This document shows, in pieces, positions 43,275-53,378 of a stretch of 64,000 bases of DNA. The DNA lies in the NCBI RefSeq assembly GCF_900155575.1, contig NZ_LT706966.1, positions 151,195-215,194 of the forward strand. The letters are read 5' to 3'. Made by a program: the position numbers and the translations under genes. The notes beneath the pieces are model-generated. The model searched no databases. It was not told the DNA's origin and saw nothing but the letters and a program-made list of their open reading frames with translations. This DNA is from Actinotignum timonense (GTDB lineage: Bacteria; Actinomycetota; Actinomycetes; Actinomycetales; Actinomycetaceae). Numbering within the stretch: the stretch's first letter is position 1; every line of letters begins with the position of its first letter.

Positions 43275-43613
43275 ACGCCCTGGTCCTGAGTGGCACTCAT
43301 TCCCGCCGCTCGCGCCGGCGCATCAAGAACGAGGCTCGCACTCCCCACGTTGCTGATATTCATTTCACGGTGGGCCGGCGCTGGTTCCGACCCTGCCTGG
43401 AAGAAATCCTCTTCTTCGTCATTGACGAGCTCGGCGTGGCGTGCACACCACAAGCACGCGAAGCTCTCAACCAAGGCATCGAGGATTGGGAGGATATCCA
43501 ACTGGAATCCGCGATCCGTAACAAGCCCGCCACCGCAGTCCGAGTATTCGCAACGCTCGAAAAGTAGCCCATAGGCGGCTTTCGGCCGGTACGCCTGTGT
43601 GCCCGGTCGTTAC

Positions 43614-44414
43614 TTACCTGTGCCCGGTCCGTTCCCGCCGCTGTCGTATTTTTGCGACGACGCCGCACCCTAGCAGCGCGCCGCTTACCACCAGAAGCAT
43701 CTCTACCGCAGCGCCAGTTTCCGTGAGGAATCCCCACCCGGTGCGCTGTGGCTGGTCGGAGGGCTGCGGCTCGGCAGGCGGCGCAGTAGGTTCACTAGGC
43801 GTTGGAGGCGTTGGACGCGCGGGCTGAGTGGGCGGAGCGGCGGTTGGGGAAGGTTCCGGGTGCGGCCCAGCGGGGTTGATCATTTTCGGGGTGATTTCGA
43901 GCCGGTAACTCCAGGTGCCTTTCTCCGTCACGGGAAGGGTAACCAGGAAAGGCGCGATTCTCCGGCAGCCAGAGTTCTCCTTCTCGGGATCCCCCACCGC
44001 AGATTCATCACCCGCGAGCTCATCCACCAGGTACAGCCCGACGGGAAGATCAGCGAAGGTGGCGCGCCCGGCGCTATCGGTGACCTCGATCCATTCGTGG
44101 GAGATGTGCTGAGCCGCCCACTCTACGGTGAGCCCACCTAGCCGGCCCCAATCGGTGGCCAGGTTGATACCTGATACGTAGCGCAGGCGCACCTGCCGGC
44201 CGGATGGCGCGCTGCCGCACGTGAGTGCGGCAGCTGCGTCGTCGTACGGATTATTGCCGGTACGGATGATGGTGATTTCGCCGCGGGCTTGGGGATCGAG
44301 CAGCGTGAGGTCGGCGCTTTGGCCGTCGCCGGTGACCGGGGAGGCGTGCGCGGGGCTAGGCGTGCCGAGCAGGAGGACGAGCAGGCTGAAGAACGCTATC
44401 AGTTTTTTCGTCAT
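43614..44414 (-). CDS. Minor pilin / wall-anchored protein of pilus locus 1
   Basis: A 266-residue secreted protein. The signal peptide is MTKKLIAFFSLLVLLLGTPSPAHA. A SpaA-like beta-domain of about 130 residues contains EVTDSAGRATFADLPVGLYLVDE, the prealbumin-type motif that closes isopeptide domains. A Pro-rich stalk (PTPPTPSEPTAPPAEPQ) leads to a C-terminal LTETG, hydrophobic segment and RQRRER tail, a sortase signal variant. GGAGGAAAC precedes the ATG, which lies 59 nt inside the 3' end of the sortase gene. As the shortest Spa-like protein of the locus it is probably the basal subunit that tethers the pilus. Confidence 0.8.
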   Translation of the reverse strand: MTKKLIAFFSLLVLLLGTPSPAHASPVTGDGQSADLTLLDPQARGEITIIRTGNNPYDDAAAALTCGSAPSGRQVRLRYVSGINLATDWGRLGGLTVEWAAQHISHEWIEVTDSAGRATFADLPVGLYLVDELAGDESAVGDPEKENSGCRRIAPFLVTLPVTEKGTWSYRLEITPKMINPAGPHPEPSPTAAPPTQPARPTPPTPSEPTAPPAEPQPSDQPQRTGWGFLTETGAAVEMLLVVSGALLGCGVVAKIRQRRERTGHR

Positions 44415-45243
44415 CGTTATGTTTCCTCCGAATCAGCCACCACAGTAGCCATACGAGCGCGAGCGCGCACACCACCAGAATCGCGATCATCCAGGTTGGC
44501 CAGGCGATTCCGGCGACGTCCGGGACACCGGCTTCCTCGAGCGGGACCCGCCGGCCGGTGACGAGCAGCCGGTGGGAGTTAATGCCGTAGGGGGTGCAGG
44601 TGATGACCGTGAGTAGGTCCTCGCCCTCCACACGCGCCAGGCTCGCCACCTCGTCGGGTTTCACAACTTTAATGGAGGTGACCTGGTATTTCATTTCGCG
44701 GCCGGCGACTTGCAGGTAGAGCGCGTCGCCTTCGCTCACCTTCGAGAGGTTATCGAGGAGGGTGGCGCTGGACAGGCCCGAATGCCCGGTGAGTACCGCG
44801 TGGGTGCCCGGTCCGCCAACGGGGAGGGACGAGCCGTAGAGGTGCCCGATGCCTTTCTGGAGTACCTCGTCCGAAGTGCCGTGGTAGATGGGCAGATTGA
44901 CGTGGGTGGCCGGGATGACCAGGCGGCCCATTTCCGGGAGTATCGCAAGCTGGCGCAGATACGCCTGGTAGGGGTCGTTGGTTTTAGCCACCCGCGCGAG
45001 CCAGGGGTCCAGGATGGGCGCGCCCGGGGTTTGTTTATTGTATTCCTCGGCCGAGCGTAGGGTCTCGGTGAGGAGTTCCGGGGGTACCTGGCGTTCCTCC
45101 TGCGCGTACTGGCGTGCCACGTGCTGCTGGCGTGCGTTGTTCCACTGGCTTGCCACCACCGGATACAAGAGCACCCCAATTCCGCACAGTGCCAAGAGCA
45201 CAGTCACCGCGGTGGAACGCCAGGCATCCCTCAGATGCTTCAT
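44356..45243 (-). CDS. Class C (pilin-polymerising) sortase, locus 1
   Basis: Transpeptidase that links pilin subunits outside the membrane. The 295-residue protein has an N-terminal membrane helix, a lid motif DPW (79-81) and the catalytic triad His154 (TGHSG), Cys216 (VITCTPYG) and Arg225 (NSHRLLVTG). A second C-terminal membrane helix (MIAILVVCALALVWLLWWLI) is typical of class C. Its start codon overlaps the backbone pilin stop (TAATG), so the two are translated in tandem. Confidence 0.95.
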   Translation of the reverse strand: MKHLRDAWRSTAVTVLLALCGIGVLLYPVVASQWNNARQQHVARQYAQEERQVPPELLTETLRSAEEYNKQTPGAPILDPWLARVAKTNDPYQAYLRQLAILPEMGRLVIPATHVNLPIYHGTSDEVLQKGIGHLYGSSLPVGGPGTHAVLTGHSGLSSATLLDNLSKVSEGDALYLQVAGREMKYQVTSIKVVKPDEVASLARVEGEDLLTVITCTPYGINSHRLLVTGRRVPLEEAGVPDVAGIAWPTWMIAILVVCALALVWLLWWLIRRKHNDDEKTDSVLQPARPPARHA

Positions 45244-46697
45244 TAGGCCACCTTGCGGGAGTGACGGTAGGCGGCCGCGAGGAGCAGCGAGCCCACCAGC
45301 ACGAAGGCCGCGATGCCGGCGCCGCCGGTCAGCGGGAGCTTCGAAGCGAAATCGCTGGTCTTGTGATTGTAGATGGTGACTTCGACGGTTTTATCTTTCG
45401 CTGCCGTGATAGCTGCGGCGTCAAATTTGACCGAGGCCGCATCCGGATTCAGCTCGTAACCTTCCGGTGCCTTAACTTCCTTGACGCACAGGTTCGGGCC
45501 GGTCAGCGCACGGATGGGACCGATAGCGGTTGCGGCATCGAATTCGCTCTTGCCGTCAATAGTGAGCTTCTGTTCGAGAACCTTACCGTTTTCACCGCAG
45601 ACGTAGAGCTCGAATTTGCCGCCCTCGAGCGGGTCAGTTTTGCCGGTTTCGTACTTATTGATCTTGATTTTGCCCATGACGGTGCTGGGAGTGTTCTCTC
45701 CACCCGGGGTGCTGACCGTGGTCGAGGTGGATTCGTCATCGGCCTTATTGGTGACATCCGCGGAGTTGGAGACCTTATCAGTGACGTTATCCGCCACGGT
45801 AGCTTCCAGGATCACGCGCAGGAACTTGCCCTGGTTTGCCGTCACCTTTTCGAGACCGGTCTGGGTCAGAGTAATGACTTTCTTTTCCACAGCAGGATCA
45901 ACCGTGGAGCCGTCGGATACGGTGTAATCAGCCTGCTCTAAAGTGGTAGTGGCTTCGCCCGCTGCGGCTGCTTCGCTTTCAACGATAACGACGCTCTTCA
46001 CAGCGCCCTTCGCGCCATTCACTTCCAGGCCGGCAACCGGGGTATCGGTCACCACGAAGGAATCATATTTCTTACCTTCCGCGAGTTTGCGAATCTTGGT
46101 GTCGATCTGGAAGGTCATCTTTGACCCCTTGGTCACCAAGCCAGTTTCCGGAGTGATGTCTTTCTTCGTCACTGACCCCGCATCGGTGGACTTGGGGTAC
46201 ACGTGGATATTGTCCATGTACTTGCCGGTTTGCGGGTCGGTAAGGGGAACCATAATGTAGGAGACCTTGGCCGGGCTGTATCCAACCGGCGCATAAGTCT
46301 GGGTCAAGCGGTAGTAGCCCGGCTTGAGATCCGAATAGGTGATCGTGCCCTGGTCGTTCACGGTTTGCTCAGTACTCTGAGTGAAAGCGGTATCCGCCTC
46401 GCCGAACTCACCCTTCCGCGCCTTCTCAAACCCGTCTTTCGTCGTCACATTGATGGTCGACTTTTCGAGCTTGAATTTCGCGCCCGGAATCACCTCTCCC
46501 GGCGTCGTTATTTCCTGCCCGGTAGCCGCCTCCGCGCTCGCCGGCCCTTTTTGCGCGTGCACGGTCAGGGTGTACGTGGAATTCGGGTCGATGAGGTTAT
46601 CGGCCTGCGCGCCGGGCACCGTGGAGCCCAGCCCGAGCGCTGCCAGCCCGAGCGCCACCACTCCGGCCAGGCCGCGAGCCATTGTTTTGATGGACAT
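45243..46697 (-). CDS. Backbone (major) pilin of locus 1, SpaA/FimA type
   Basis: A 484-residue shaft subunit. The signal peptide ends near AQA-DNLI (about residue 32). The pilin motif lysine is in NIHVYPKST near residue 166, and the sorting signal is LPLTG-hydrophobic-RHSRK. CnaB/SpaA-type domains occur: a first with PGYYRLTQTYAPVGY (E-box like), a middle domain (ITLTQTGLEKV) and a last with GKIKINKYE...CVKEVKAPEGYELN, whose Lys/Glu/Asn pattern supports self-generated isopeptide bonds. GGAGAGGACA precedes the ATG. It sits between tip and sortase genes. Confidence 0.94.
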   Translation of the reverse strand: MSIKTMARGLAGVVALGLAALGLGSTVPGAQADNLIDPNSTYTLTVHAQKGPASAEAATGQEITTPGEVIPGAKFKLEKSTINVTTKDGFEKARKGEFGEADTAFTQSTEQTVNDQGTITYSDLKPGYYRLTQTYAPVGYSPAKVSYIMVPLTDPQTGKYMDNIHVYPKSTDAGSVTKKDITPETGLVTKGSKMTFQIDTKIRKLAEGKKYDSFVVTDTPVAGLEVNGAKGAVKSVVIVESEAAAAGEATTTLEQADYTVSDGSTVDPAVEKKVITLTQTGLEKVTANQGKFLRVILEATVADNVTDKVSNSADVTNKADDESTSTTVSTPGGENTPSTVMGKIKINKYETGKTDPLEGGKFELYVCGENGKVLEQKLTIDGKSEFDAATAIGPIRALTGPNLCVKEVKAPEGYELNPDAASVKFDAAAITAAKDKTVEVTIYNHKTSDFASKLPLTGGAGIAAFVLVGSLLLAAAYRHSRKVA

Positions 46698-46732
46698 TGT
46701 CCTCTCCTCTTAGTTGTGCGTGTAATTCTGTT

Positions 46733-49700
46733 TTATTGCTTTCGATTCATGCGGATAAGCGCCGCGAGCAGCAGGGCCACCCCGGCCGCAATCACCCAGG
46801 GCCGCCAGCCACCGCTATGCGGCAGTTCGCCCACGCTCACGTCCGCGAGCTGGATGGTCCACTTCCCCGTCGCCGTAATGCTCTGCTCGCCCCCGGAAGC
46901 ATTCGCGCCCTCCGGGGTGAACAGCTGGATGAGCCCGCTGGCCTGAGTGCGATCCGCCAGGCTCATCACGCCGTTCCCGTTCGCCACCGTGAACTCAAAG
47001 GGGAAGGGCAGTTGCTGGCCGGCATGCGCGCCCGCATTCGTATTCACCACGTAATACGTTCCTGGGTCCAAATCCTGCGCGGGCCGGTACGTGCCCGCCG
47101 CGCCCTCGCGCACGAGCTCCTCCGGCTGAGCCTCCAGGCTGCCCTTATACAGCGCAAAGCTCGCATCCGGGACCTGCTTCCCCGCCGCGTCCACCTTCTG
47201 AATGAGCACCGGCACGCCATTATTGGCCGCGTGATACAGCAGCACACCCTTCGGGTGCGCCTCGTCCAGACGCACCGTAAACGGCTTTTCGGTCAGATCG
47301 TTCGCGGCCGCGTGCGTAAAACTGTCACTGGTGAGAGGATCGACGACGCCGCTACCATCCGCTACCTCATCGGGCAGGCCGAGTTCTCCGCCCCAGTCCA
47401 CCCACCGGGTGTGGAGCCGGACGTAGCGCGGCACGGCAGGCGGGTTACCGCTCACCTCGCATACCGACCCGGCGGGAAGAACCGGGAGCTGCGCGTACGC
47501 ACGGTTCACCACCGGGCTGAGCTGGCCATTTTGCGTAGTACCCGCGGGGATACCCGGAAGCAGCGGCAGCTTACAGGTATAGCTGTAGTTAAGCTGGTCC
47601 AGGCTCACTTCTTCGGCGCGCTCCCCTACTACCGCGCTGCCGAGTTCGTAGGTGCGCCGGTTATAGAAGTAGTCATCCTTAAAAGTCACGGTGCTTCCCG
47701 GGGTTTCACTGAGCTGCACCCCGCTTGCTTGCACGGTATCGAGCGCCGCATCGAGTTTGGCTTCGGTTACCGCGGTTCCGGCTGTGCTTTCTACCTTGAG
47801 ACTGGGAAGCAAGTGCACGCGCCCTCCGTAGTCCGCGAGTGGATCCGCGCCCGCCACGGTGTGCCAGATCGTGCACGTCGAGCTGGCCGGCATAAATCGC
47901 TCTGGCCCGAAGACCGCGATGCTGCTTTGTGCGGGGAGGGCGATACTGCCTTCCGTGATCTTCGGACTGCTGGGATTTCCTTCTTCCTTGAGGTAGGCAT
48001 CTTGGCAGCGGTAGTGCAGGGTGTAGGCCAGTTGTTTCTCCGCCACGAGTTGCACGCCAACGGAGGTGCGCCACTCGGTATCGGGAGTATCGAGGATGTG
48101 CTGGGCAGTCAGCTGCGCCGGGATGCGTTCGATGAGGTTCGTGATGCTGAACCCGGTTTCCGGTACTTCGCTGGCGGCACCGGCCCCGGTGAGATCGGGA
48201 TGAACCGTGAAGGCCAACAGGGTTTGGTCGCCTACGCCCAGGCTGAGGTTGGTATCCGTATCCACCAGGCTCTTGCCGTTCCCGTAAGCGAAGAATTCGC
48301 GTACCTGCTCCGCGGCTGCGGTGCGGGTGGGCTGGCCGGGCACGGCCGCGATGGTGGCTTCTACCCGGGTGTCATAGGCGGGAAGTTTCTTTTGGGCCAG
48401 TACACAGGAATAGCCCACCGGGATGAGCTGATTGGCAACCGCGCTGCGTTTGCCCTGCTCATCCACGGTGAAGCGGAGGTCTGCTTGGATAATTCCGGCG
48501 GCATTGGCGCCCTCGGGCAGTGCATCCTGTTCCGCCTCGGTCAGGGTGACGGGCGGGCGGCAGTAGAGGCGGGCACTGTAATCGGCATCGTTCATGAGCT
48601 GCGCGCCGGTTCCGGAAGCCGTGAGATCCACCCGTACCTTGGTTTTCTGGAAGGTGTAGTTATTCCACACCACCATGGTTCCCGCGAAGTTTTCCGGGAG
48701 CACCTCGGGGACTTTCGGGTGGGCCGGGGCGGTTCCGGCCGCGGCTGTTCCCGAAGGTGCTGCCGGAACCGGATAGGGATTATCCCGGCGCGGGGTATCC
48801 CGGGGTAGGAATACCTGGGCGGTTTCCGCGCCCGCGCCTTCGACCGGGCGGCACGCCTTCGATCCGGCCACGCAGGCCTGGGCGGCTTCACGGCCACGGT
48901 ATCCGGCGGCAAGCTGCCAGTATTTATCCCACTGAGTTTTCTCCACCGTTACCGAAGCAGGTGTTTCCTCCACGGTACACACCGCGCCGGCCGGTAGAGC
49001 GTCAATGGGATTCCATTCGCCCTGCTGGAAGCGCCCGATAGTCACGCTGTGCTGCCGCGCAGTCTTACTCAGGCGCGCCGCCAGGTCCGTGCCGAAGCTG
49101 CCCACCGCATCGAAAGACGTATCGGTTGCCTTGCGCGGGGCGGGAATATCGATGGGGAGCCCGTTGAGGGAGCAGGAAATATTGATGGTGAATTCTTTGG
49201 AGCCGGAAATAATAGCAACGCCTTCCCCGCCCACGTTTTTCTTCACGTTGAAGGAGGCCAGCTGTATCCGGTAATCAGCAATGAGTTTCGCGGTGGTAGG
49301 CCCGTCAGCCACCCAGGAGTTCCGGGCTCCGGCTTGCGGGGTGCCCGGCTGCCCGCCACGATCAGCGGGGATCTGCCAGCGCGAATCCACCAGGGTAGCC
49401 CCGGGGACCTGGAGGGAATCATGATTGGCCGCGAGCTCGCACGTCCACCCGAAAGGCACCGCCACGGTAGTGGAGTTTTCACTGCGGGGCCGTACCTCAA
49501 TCGGGGTGCTTTCCGTGGCACTCTCCCCACCTTCTCGGTAGGTGCACACCAGGTTCGCGCCGATAGCCATCTCCCCGTTTTCCTTCTTAAAGAGAGCTTC
49601 TTTCCACCCGGACGGGACGGGGATGCGTTCCTGACTCTCCGCATTGGGAGAGGTGAAAACATTCCCTTGCGATGTGAGGGTGACCTCGGTGCGGGCCACC

Positions 49701-52700
49701 CCGAACCAGGCGCTCACTTCGATATTGAGGGAACTATCAGCCGCAGGAGAGGTGAATTCAAAAACGGCGCTCGTGCCGTCCTTCTTCTCGGAAAGCTCAT
49801 CACCAATACGCACCTGGCTGGCCCGGCTCAGGAGCGGGCTATCCCCGAGGTTAACTTCCAGAGAGCACGCGGTATTTTCCGGGATGGGAGCGCCGCTGAG
49901 CGTCGTCGTCGTACCTGAAGCAAGGTCAAGTTCAACGTTCCGCGTCACGGAACCGCACGTGAGCGTTGCCGGAGCCGTCGCCGGGACCTTGCTATTGAGG
50001 AGGGCGTAACCGGGGCGGGCCTGGACCTTGGGGTGGAAGTTGATCGCGCCGGCCTTGGGCAGCTCGAAGGTGGTGCGCAGGTCCACCTCGGTGACCGCGT
50101 CTGCACCCACCGTAATGCTGACGCTCGGGGAACGGTAGTCCACGCGAACGCCCAGGTCAGTGGGGCGGGCGGAGAGCGAGCAGGTGCTCCCCGCCGGAAT
50201 CTGATCGGGGAAAGGCACCTTGCCGGAATCGGTCACCCGCACGCGCTGCTCCGGGAGGGCTCCCCCATCTGGCAAACGGCAGGTCAGCGTGACTTCTTTT
50301 TCGACGCTGGTGAGGCGCTGCTGGAGCTGCGGGTCGGTGAGGTTCTCCGCGAAATCACTGCTGTGGGATACCTGCACCTGCCCGTATTTGTAGTCCAGGG
50401 TATTCGTGATCGTGACCTGACTGATGGTGTTCACATCGGTGATCGGGGCGAGGTGGACCGGGGCCAGCGGGGCCACCGTGGCGGTAGCGAGATCCGTGGC
50501 CTGTTCGGTGATGGTGCAGGCAGCGCCGGCGGGCACGCCCGTCACGGTATGCGGGGCACCGTGCCCCACCGTGAAATCGTGAGCGGGCTTGGCATCCGCG
50601 CCTTCGCCGATGGGGACCTGCACCCCACTATCGGTGCATTGCATCCGCATAGGGAATTCCTGCCCCACGCCCTGGGATTGGGCCGGGCCGCTCAATTGCT
50701 TGGTGACTTTGAGGGTGCCGTGCTGGCGGGTGAGGTCCTGGGTGATATGGATCTTGTGGTTCCCGCCCGAATGCACCCAGAAGTATTCTTGGGCGCATTG
50801 TTTCGCTTCGCCGGGGCGTTCTTTGGCGTCGGCCGCGCAAATATCCGAGCTGAAGGAATCAGTGACGGTGAATCCGGGAACGTTCACGCGGGAACCTGCC
50901 GGCTGCGCGCCGCCGGGCTGCGGGGCACCGCCGGCCGGCGGGACCGTGGAGAAGAGGCAGTGGGTCCCCACCGGCCACACATCGCGGTCGCCCTCCTTAC
51001 CGAGGGTGATCGTGCCGCCGCCCACGGGCACATCAACGTAGCCCGCGCCCACGAAGCCGGGATAGGATCCCTGGTTAGTTTCGGGAAGTTCGGGCGGTTT
51101 GGTGGGATCGGGCATAAAGCGGCAGTTGTAGTACACCGGGACTGTTTCCGGGAGCTCCCCCGCCGCGATCTTGGCCTTGAGGGCCGGATCCGCACCGGAG
51201 TTAGTGAACTTGACGTCCACGCTGACCGACGCCATTTGCGAGGAATAGATCGTTTCGGAGACCAGGGTGCTGGTGGTTCCGGTGCCGCCCGCACTGCCGG
51301 CACCGGTGCCGCCCGTGCTGCCGCCGGCGCTATCCGGGGCGGAAGTAACAGTACCCGTGGAGACGGCAGAAACGGATTGCCCGTGGGAACTTTGCGGGTT
51401 CTCGTGATCAAGCCGGTAATTAGTTCCGCTCAGCGTAGTGCTGGAGGTGAAGAACTGCGAGAGTTCTTGGGCGCTGCGCCCGCCCGGCATCTTGATCTTT
51501 TCGCGAATGGTACATTGCGCTCCCACCGGAAGCTTTCCCACGTTAATGGCCGGGAGCGTGACCGCTACATTGACGTTTTCGAGGCGGCGGGTTTCAGTGC
51601 CCTGCGCAATAACCGCTTTGGTATCGCGGCCCAGCGGGTCGGTGCAGGAGTACTCAATATCGTATTCGGCGCCGCCGGTGTAGGTGGGCGGGTTGCCGTG
51701 CGGGTAGCCACCCACTTCGAAACGAATTTGTTCGTTGGTGACCTGCGCCTTCTTAATGATTTGGGTGTCTTGCAGGGGCCGGGAATACAGCGAGCATTTA
51801 ATGGAGTAGAAATGGTTGAGCTGATCCCCGGAAAGCGTGAAACCACTGCGGCCGTGCTTATCCACGGGCAGCGCGCTTGCCGATATTTCTTTACCTTGGC
51901 CGTCCCGGCTATCAATGCCCCAGCAGCGTGGCTCGTTGCCGAGCATGGTGGAGGTAACCGAAAGCGGAGATCCTGTTTCCCGCACGGTTATCCCGCCGGA
52001 AGTGTTATGCCCGGTGAGGCGGACGGCGGTTCGCCCGAGGTCATTTGTGGTGAGGTTCAGGGTTTGCCCGCCGGCGATCTCTACGGCGAGTTGTTGGCCG
52101 CGATGCGGCTCCCGGTAGCGGAAATTTTCATCAATGAGATCGGAGGTAATGGAGATGCTTTTTTGTTCCAGAATCCACCGGTGGAGCACTCCTTCGAAAG
52201 TGCCGTTGGCGATGCCGTTCTTGGAGTAATTCGAGCCGCCCACGGTACCCCAGTAGTTGGTGGCGTCATCACCTTTGGTGGGGAAATCGATGTGTTCGTA
52301 GCGGTCTTCCTGACCCGGGACCATGGCTTCCGCGATTGTTTTCAGGGATTTTTCGTAGTAAAACCTCTTCGTCCATTCGCCCATGCCGAGCACCCGCACA
52401 TCGGCGTTCTTGCCGCGCAGCAGGCTGGCGACGCCCATAGCGGCCACGTTTCCGGCACGCCGGGTGACATCCGAACTGTTATAACCCCAATTAGTCCAGG
52501 TTTCCGGATAGTCCATGAACTTGGCATCAACGTCCAGAGCGTTAATATCCGCCTCGTAGCTCGCACCCGTTTTCTTGACCGTGCCGTCCAGGTAGTACCG
52601 GTTATCGCCGTGGGTGAGCACAATGATTTTGGTGTACAGGGGCTTTGGTTTGACGCCCGGGTTTTTCTCCAGTTGCTCGCGTTCGTATTCGACCATATCG

Positions 52701-53344
52701 CGGTAGACCAGCCCGAGCCCGTACTGGAGGTTATTGCCGTGGTCCCATACAGGGAGTTTGCCATCCTTCGAACCATCCAGGGAGCGGATTTTATCGACGA
52801 CTTTTTGGTAGCCTTCCGGGCTTTGCAGCGAGGTGGCTTTCAGATCCGGAGTGTTATTCCAGAGCCGGCCGTCTTGTACATCGGCTTTGCGGGCAAAAGT
52901 GTAGATACCAACTTTAAGGGAGCTGCCGCGGTGGCGTGCTATTTCGCGTTCCAGGGCGAGGTTCTGGTCCCAGTTGCGGCAGACTTTCCCGCGCTTTTCC
53001 TGCCGGGAGCGTTTGCCTTCTTTGCGGTATTCTTCCGGCCAGTTTTCTTCGTTGGGGCACAACCCGTTATCGATGTAATCGGTGGCGCCGCCCATGGTGG
53101 CCCACCCGGTATTCATGCCGAATCCGAAAACGAAGGCGACCGATTCGGCGCCTTCGTCACTTTCGAGGGTGGGGCGCTGCGGGTCTGCGGGGAAGGGATC
53201 ATCATCGGAACCGAATACCGGATACGTGGCGGCTCCCGCGGCGTGCGCGGTAGAAGCCGGAACGAACGGCACGGCTTGCAGTATGGAGAACAGCACACAC
53301 GATGCAATAAGTGCCGTAAGTACGCGTCGAAAACGAGTATGCAT
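46733..53344 (-). CDS. Giant pilus tip adhesin with VWA-like head (locus 1)
   Basis: From ATG 53344 (AGAGGGAAG upstream) the product is 2203 residues. The signal peptide is about 1-37 (ending STAHA-AG). The head, residues about 60-350, resembles a von Willebrand A domain (AESVAFVFGFGMNTGW, then KIIVLTHGDNRYYLDG). A long series of about 100-130-residue beta-domains follows, many ending in PAG..C.(V/I)xE, resembling the DUF5979 surface repeats of actinobacteria. A final SpaA domain near residue 2080 has VPVLIQKVDAAGKQVPDASF and DPGTYYVVNT. The anchor is ELPHSGG, hydrophobic helix and RMNRKQ. First gene of the pilus-1 operon. The many paired cysteines suggest disulfide-stabilised domains. Confidence 0.9.
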   Translation of the reverse strand: MHTRFRRVLTALIASCVLFSILQAVPFVPASTAHAAGAATYPVFGSDDDPFPADPQRPTLESDEGAESVAFVFGFGMNTGWATMGGATDYIDNGLCPNEENWPEEYRKEGKRSRQEKRGKVCRNWDQNLALEREIARHRGSSLKVGIYTFARKADVQDGRLWNNTPDLKATSLQSPEGYQKVVDKIRSLDGSKDGKLPVWDHGNNLQYGLGLVYRDMVEYEREQLEKNPGVKPKPLYTKIIVLTHGDNRYYLDGTVKKTGASYEADINALDVDAKFMDYPETWTNWGYNSSDVTRRAGNVAAMGVASLLRGKNADVRVLGMGEWTKRFYYEKSLKTIAEAMVPGQEDRYEHIDFPTKGDDATNYWGTVGGSNYSKNGIANGTFEGVLHRWILEQKSISITSDLIDENFRYREPHRGQQLAVEIAGGQTLNLTTNDLGRTAVRLTGHNTSGGITVRETGSPLSVTSTMLGNEPRCWGIDSRDGQGKEISASALPVDKHGRSGFTLSGDQLNHFYSIKCSLYSRPLQDTQIIKKAQVTNEQIRFEVGGYPHGNPPTYTGGAEYDIEYSCTDPLGRDTKAVIAQGTETRRLENVNVAVTLPAINVGKLPVGAQCTIREKIKMPGGRSAQELSQFFTSSTTLSGTNYRLDHENPQSSHGQSVSAVSTGTVTSAPDSAGGSTGGTGAGSAGGTGTTSTLVSETIYSSQMASVSVDVKFTNSGADPALKAKIAAGELPETVPVYYNCRFMPDPTKPPELPETNQGSYPGFVGAGYVDVPVGGGTITLGKEGDRDVWPVGTHCLFSTVPPAGGAPQPGGAQPAGSRVNVPGFTVTDSFSSDICAADAKERPGEAKQCAQEYFWVHSGGNHKIHITQDLTRQHGTLKVTKQLSGPAQSQGVGQEFPMRMQCTDSGVQVPIGEGADAKPAHDFTVGHGAPHTVTGVPAGAACTITEQATDLATATVAPLAPVHLAPITDVNTISQVTITNTLDYKYGQVQVSHSSDFAENLTDPQLQQRLTSVEKEVTLTCRLPDGGALPEQRVRVTDSGKVPFPDQIPAGSTCSLSARPTDLGVRVDYRSPSVSITVGADAVTEVDLRTTFELPKAGAINFHPKVQARPGYALLNSKVPATAPATLTCGSVTRNVELDLASGTTTTLSGAPIPENTACSLEVNLGDSPLLSRASQVRIGDELSEKKDGTSAVFEFTSPAADSSLNIEVSAWFGVARTEVTLTSQGNVFTSPNAESQERIPVPSGWKEALFKKENGEMAIGANLVCTYREGGESATESTPIEVRPRSENSTTVAVPFGWTCELAANHDSLQVPGATLVDSRWQIPADRGGQPGTPQAGARNSWVADGPTTAKLIADYRIQLASFNVKKNVGGEGVAIISGSKEFTINISCSLNGLPIDIPAPRKATDTSFDAVGSFGTDLAARLSKTARQHSVTIGRFQQGEWNPIDALPAGAVCTVEETPASVTVEKTQWDKYWQLAAGYRGREAAQACVAGSKACRPVEGAGAETAQVFLPRDTPRRDNPYPVPAAPSGTAAAGTAPAHPKVPEVLPENFAGTMVVWNNYTFQKTKVRVDLTASGTGAQLMNDADYSARLYCRPPVTLTEAEQDALPEGANAAGIIQADLRFTVDEQGKRSAVANQLIPVGYSCVLAQKKLPAYDTRVEATIAAVPGQPTRTAAAEQVREFFAYGNGKSLVDTDTNLSLGVGDQTLLAFTVHPDLTGAGAASEVPETGFSITNLIERIPAQLTAQHILDTPDTEWRTSVGVQLVAEKQLAYTLHYRCQDAYLKEEGNPSSPKITEGSIALPAQSSIAVFGPERFMPASSTCTIWHTVAGADPLADYGGRVHLLPSLKVESTAGTAVTEAKLDAALDTVQASGVQLSETPGSTVTFKDDYFYNRRTYELGSAVVGERAEEVSLDQLNYSYTCKLPLLPGIPAGTTQNGQLSPVVNRAYAQLPVLPAGSVCEVSGNPPAVPRYVRLHTRWVDWGGELGLPDEVADGSGVVDPLTSDSFTHAAANDLTEKPFTVRLDEAHPKGVLLYHAANNGVPVLIQKVDAAGKQVPDASFALYKGSLEAQPEELVREGAAGTYRPAQDLDPGTYYVVNTNAGAHAGQQLPFPFEFTVANGNGVMSLADRTQASGLIQLFTPEGANASGGEQSITATGKWTIQLADVSVGELPHSGGWRPWVIAAGVALLLAALIRMNRKQ

Positions 53345-53378
53345 ACCCACAGACTTCCCTCTACAAAATTGGTTTATT

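Larger units (their letters stand above)
42302..43567 (+). pseudogene. Hypothetical gene split by an inserted 558-bp element
   Basis: The reading frame starts at GTG 42302 (GAGGAG 7 bases upstream), runs to 42659, and resumes at 43218-43567. The N-part ends in SSIPCAHIQIHSHRDEWT, and the identical peptide restarts in the C-part, because 57 bp are duplicated on both sides of the insert. Joining 42302-42659 to 43275-43567 gives one open frame of 651 nt (216 residues) ending in VRVFATLEK. Visible features of the intact protein are a His-rich HIQIHSHRDE block followed by SRRSRRRIKNEAR and VGRRWFRPCLEEILFFVIDELGV. The family is unknown to me. As sequenced, the first part reads through into insert codons and stops at 42814. 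Confidence 0.75.
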
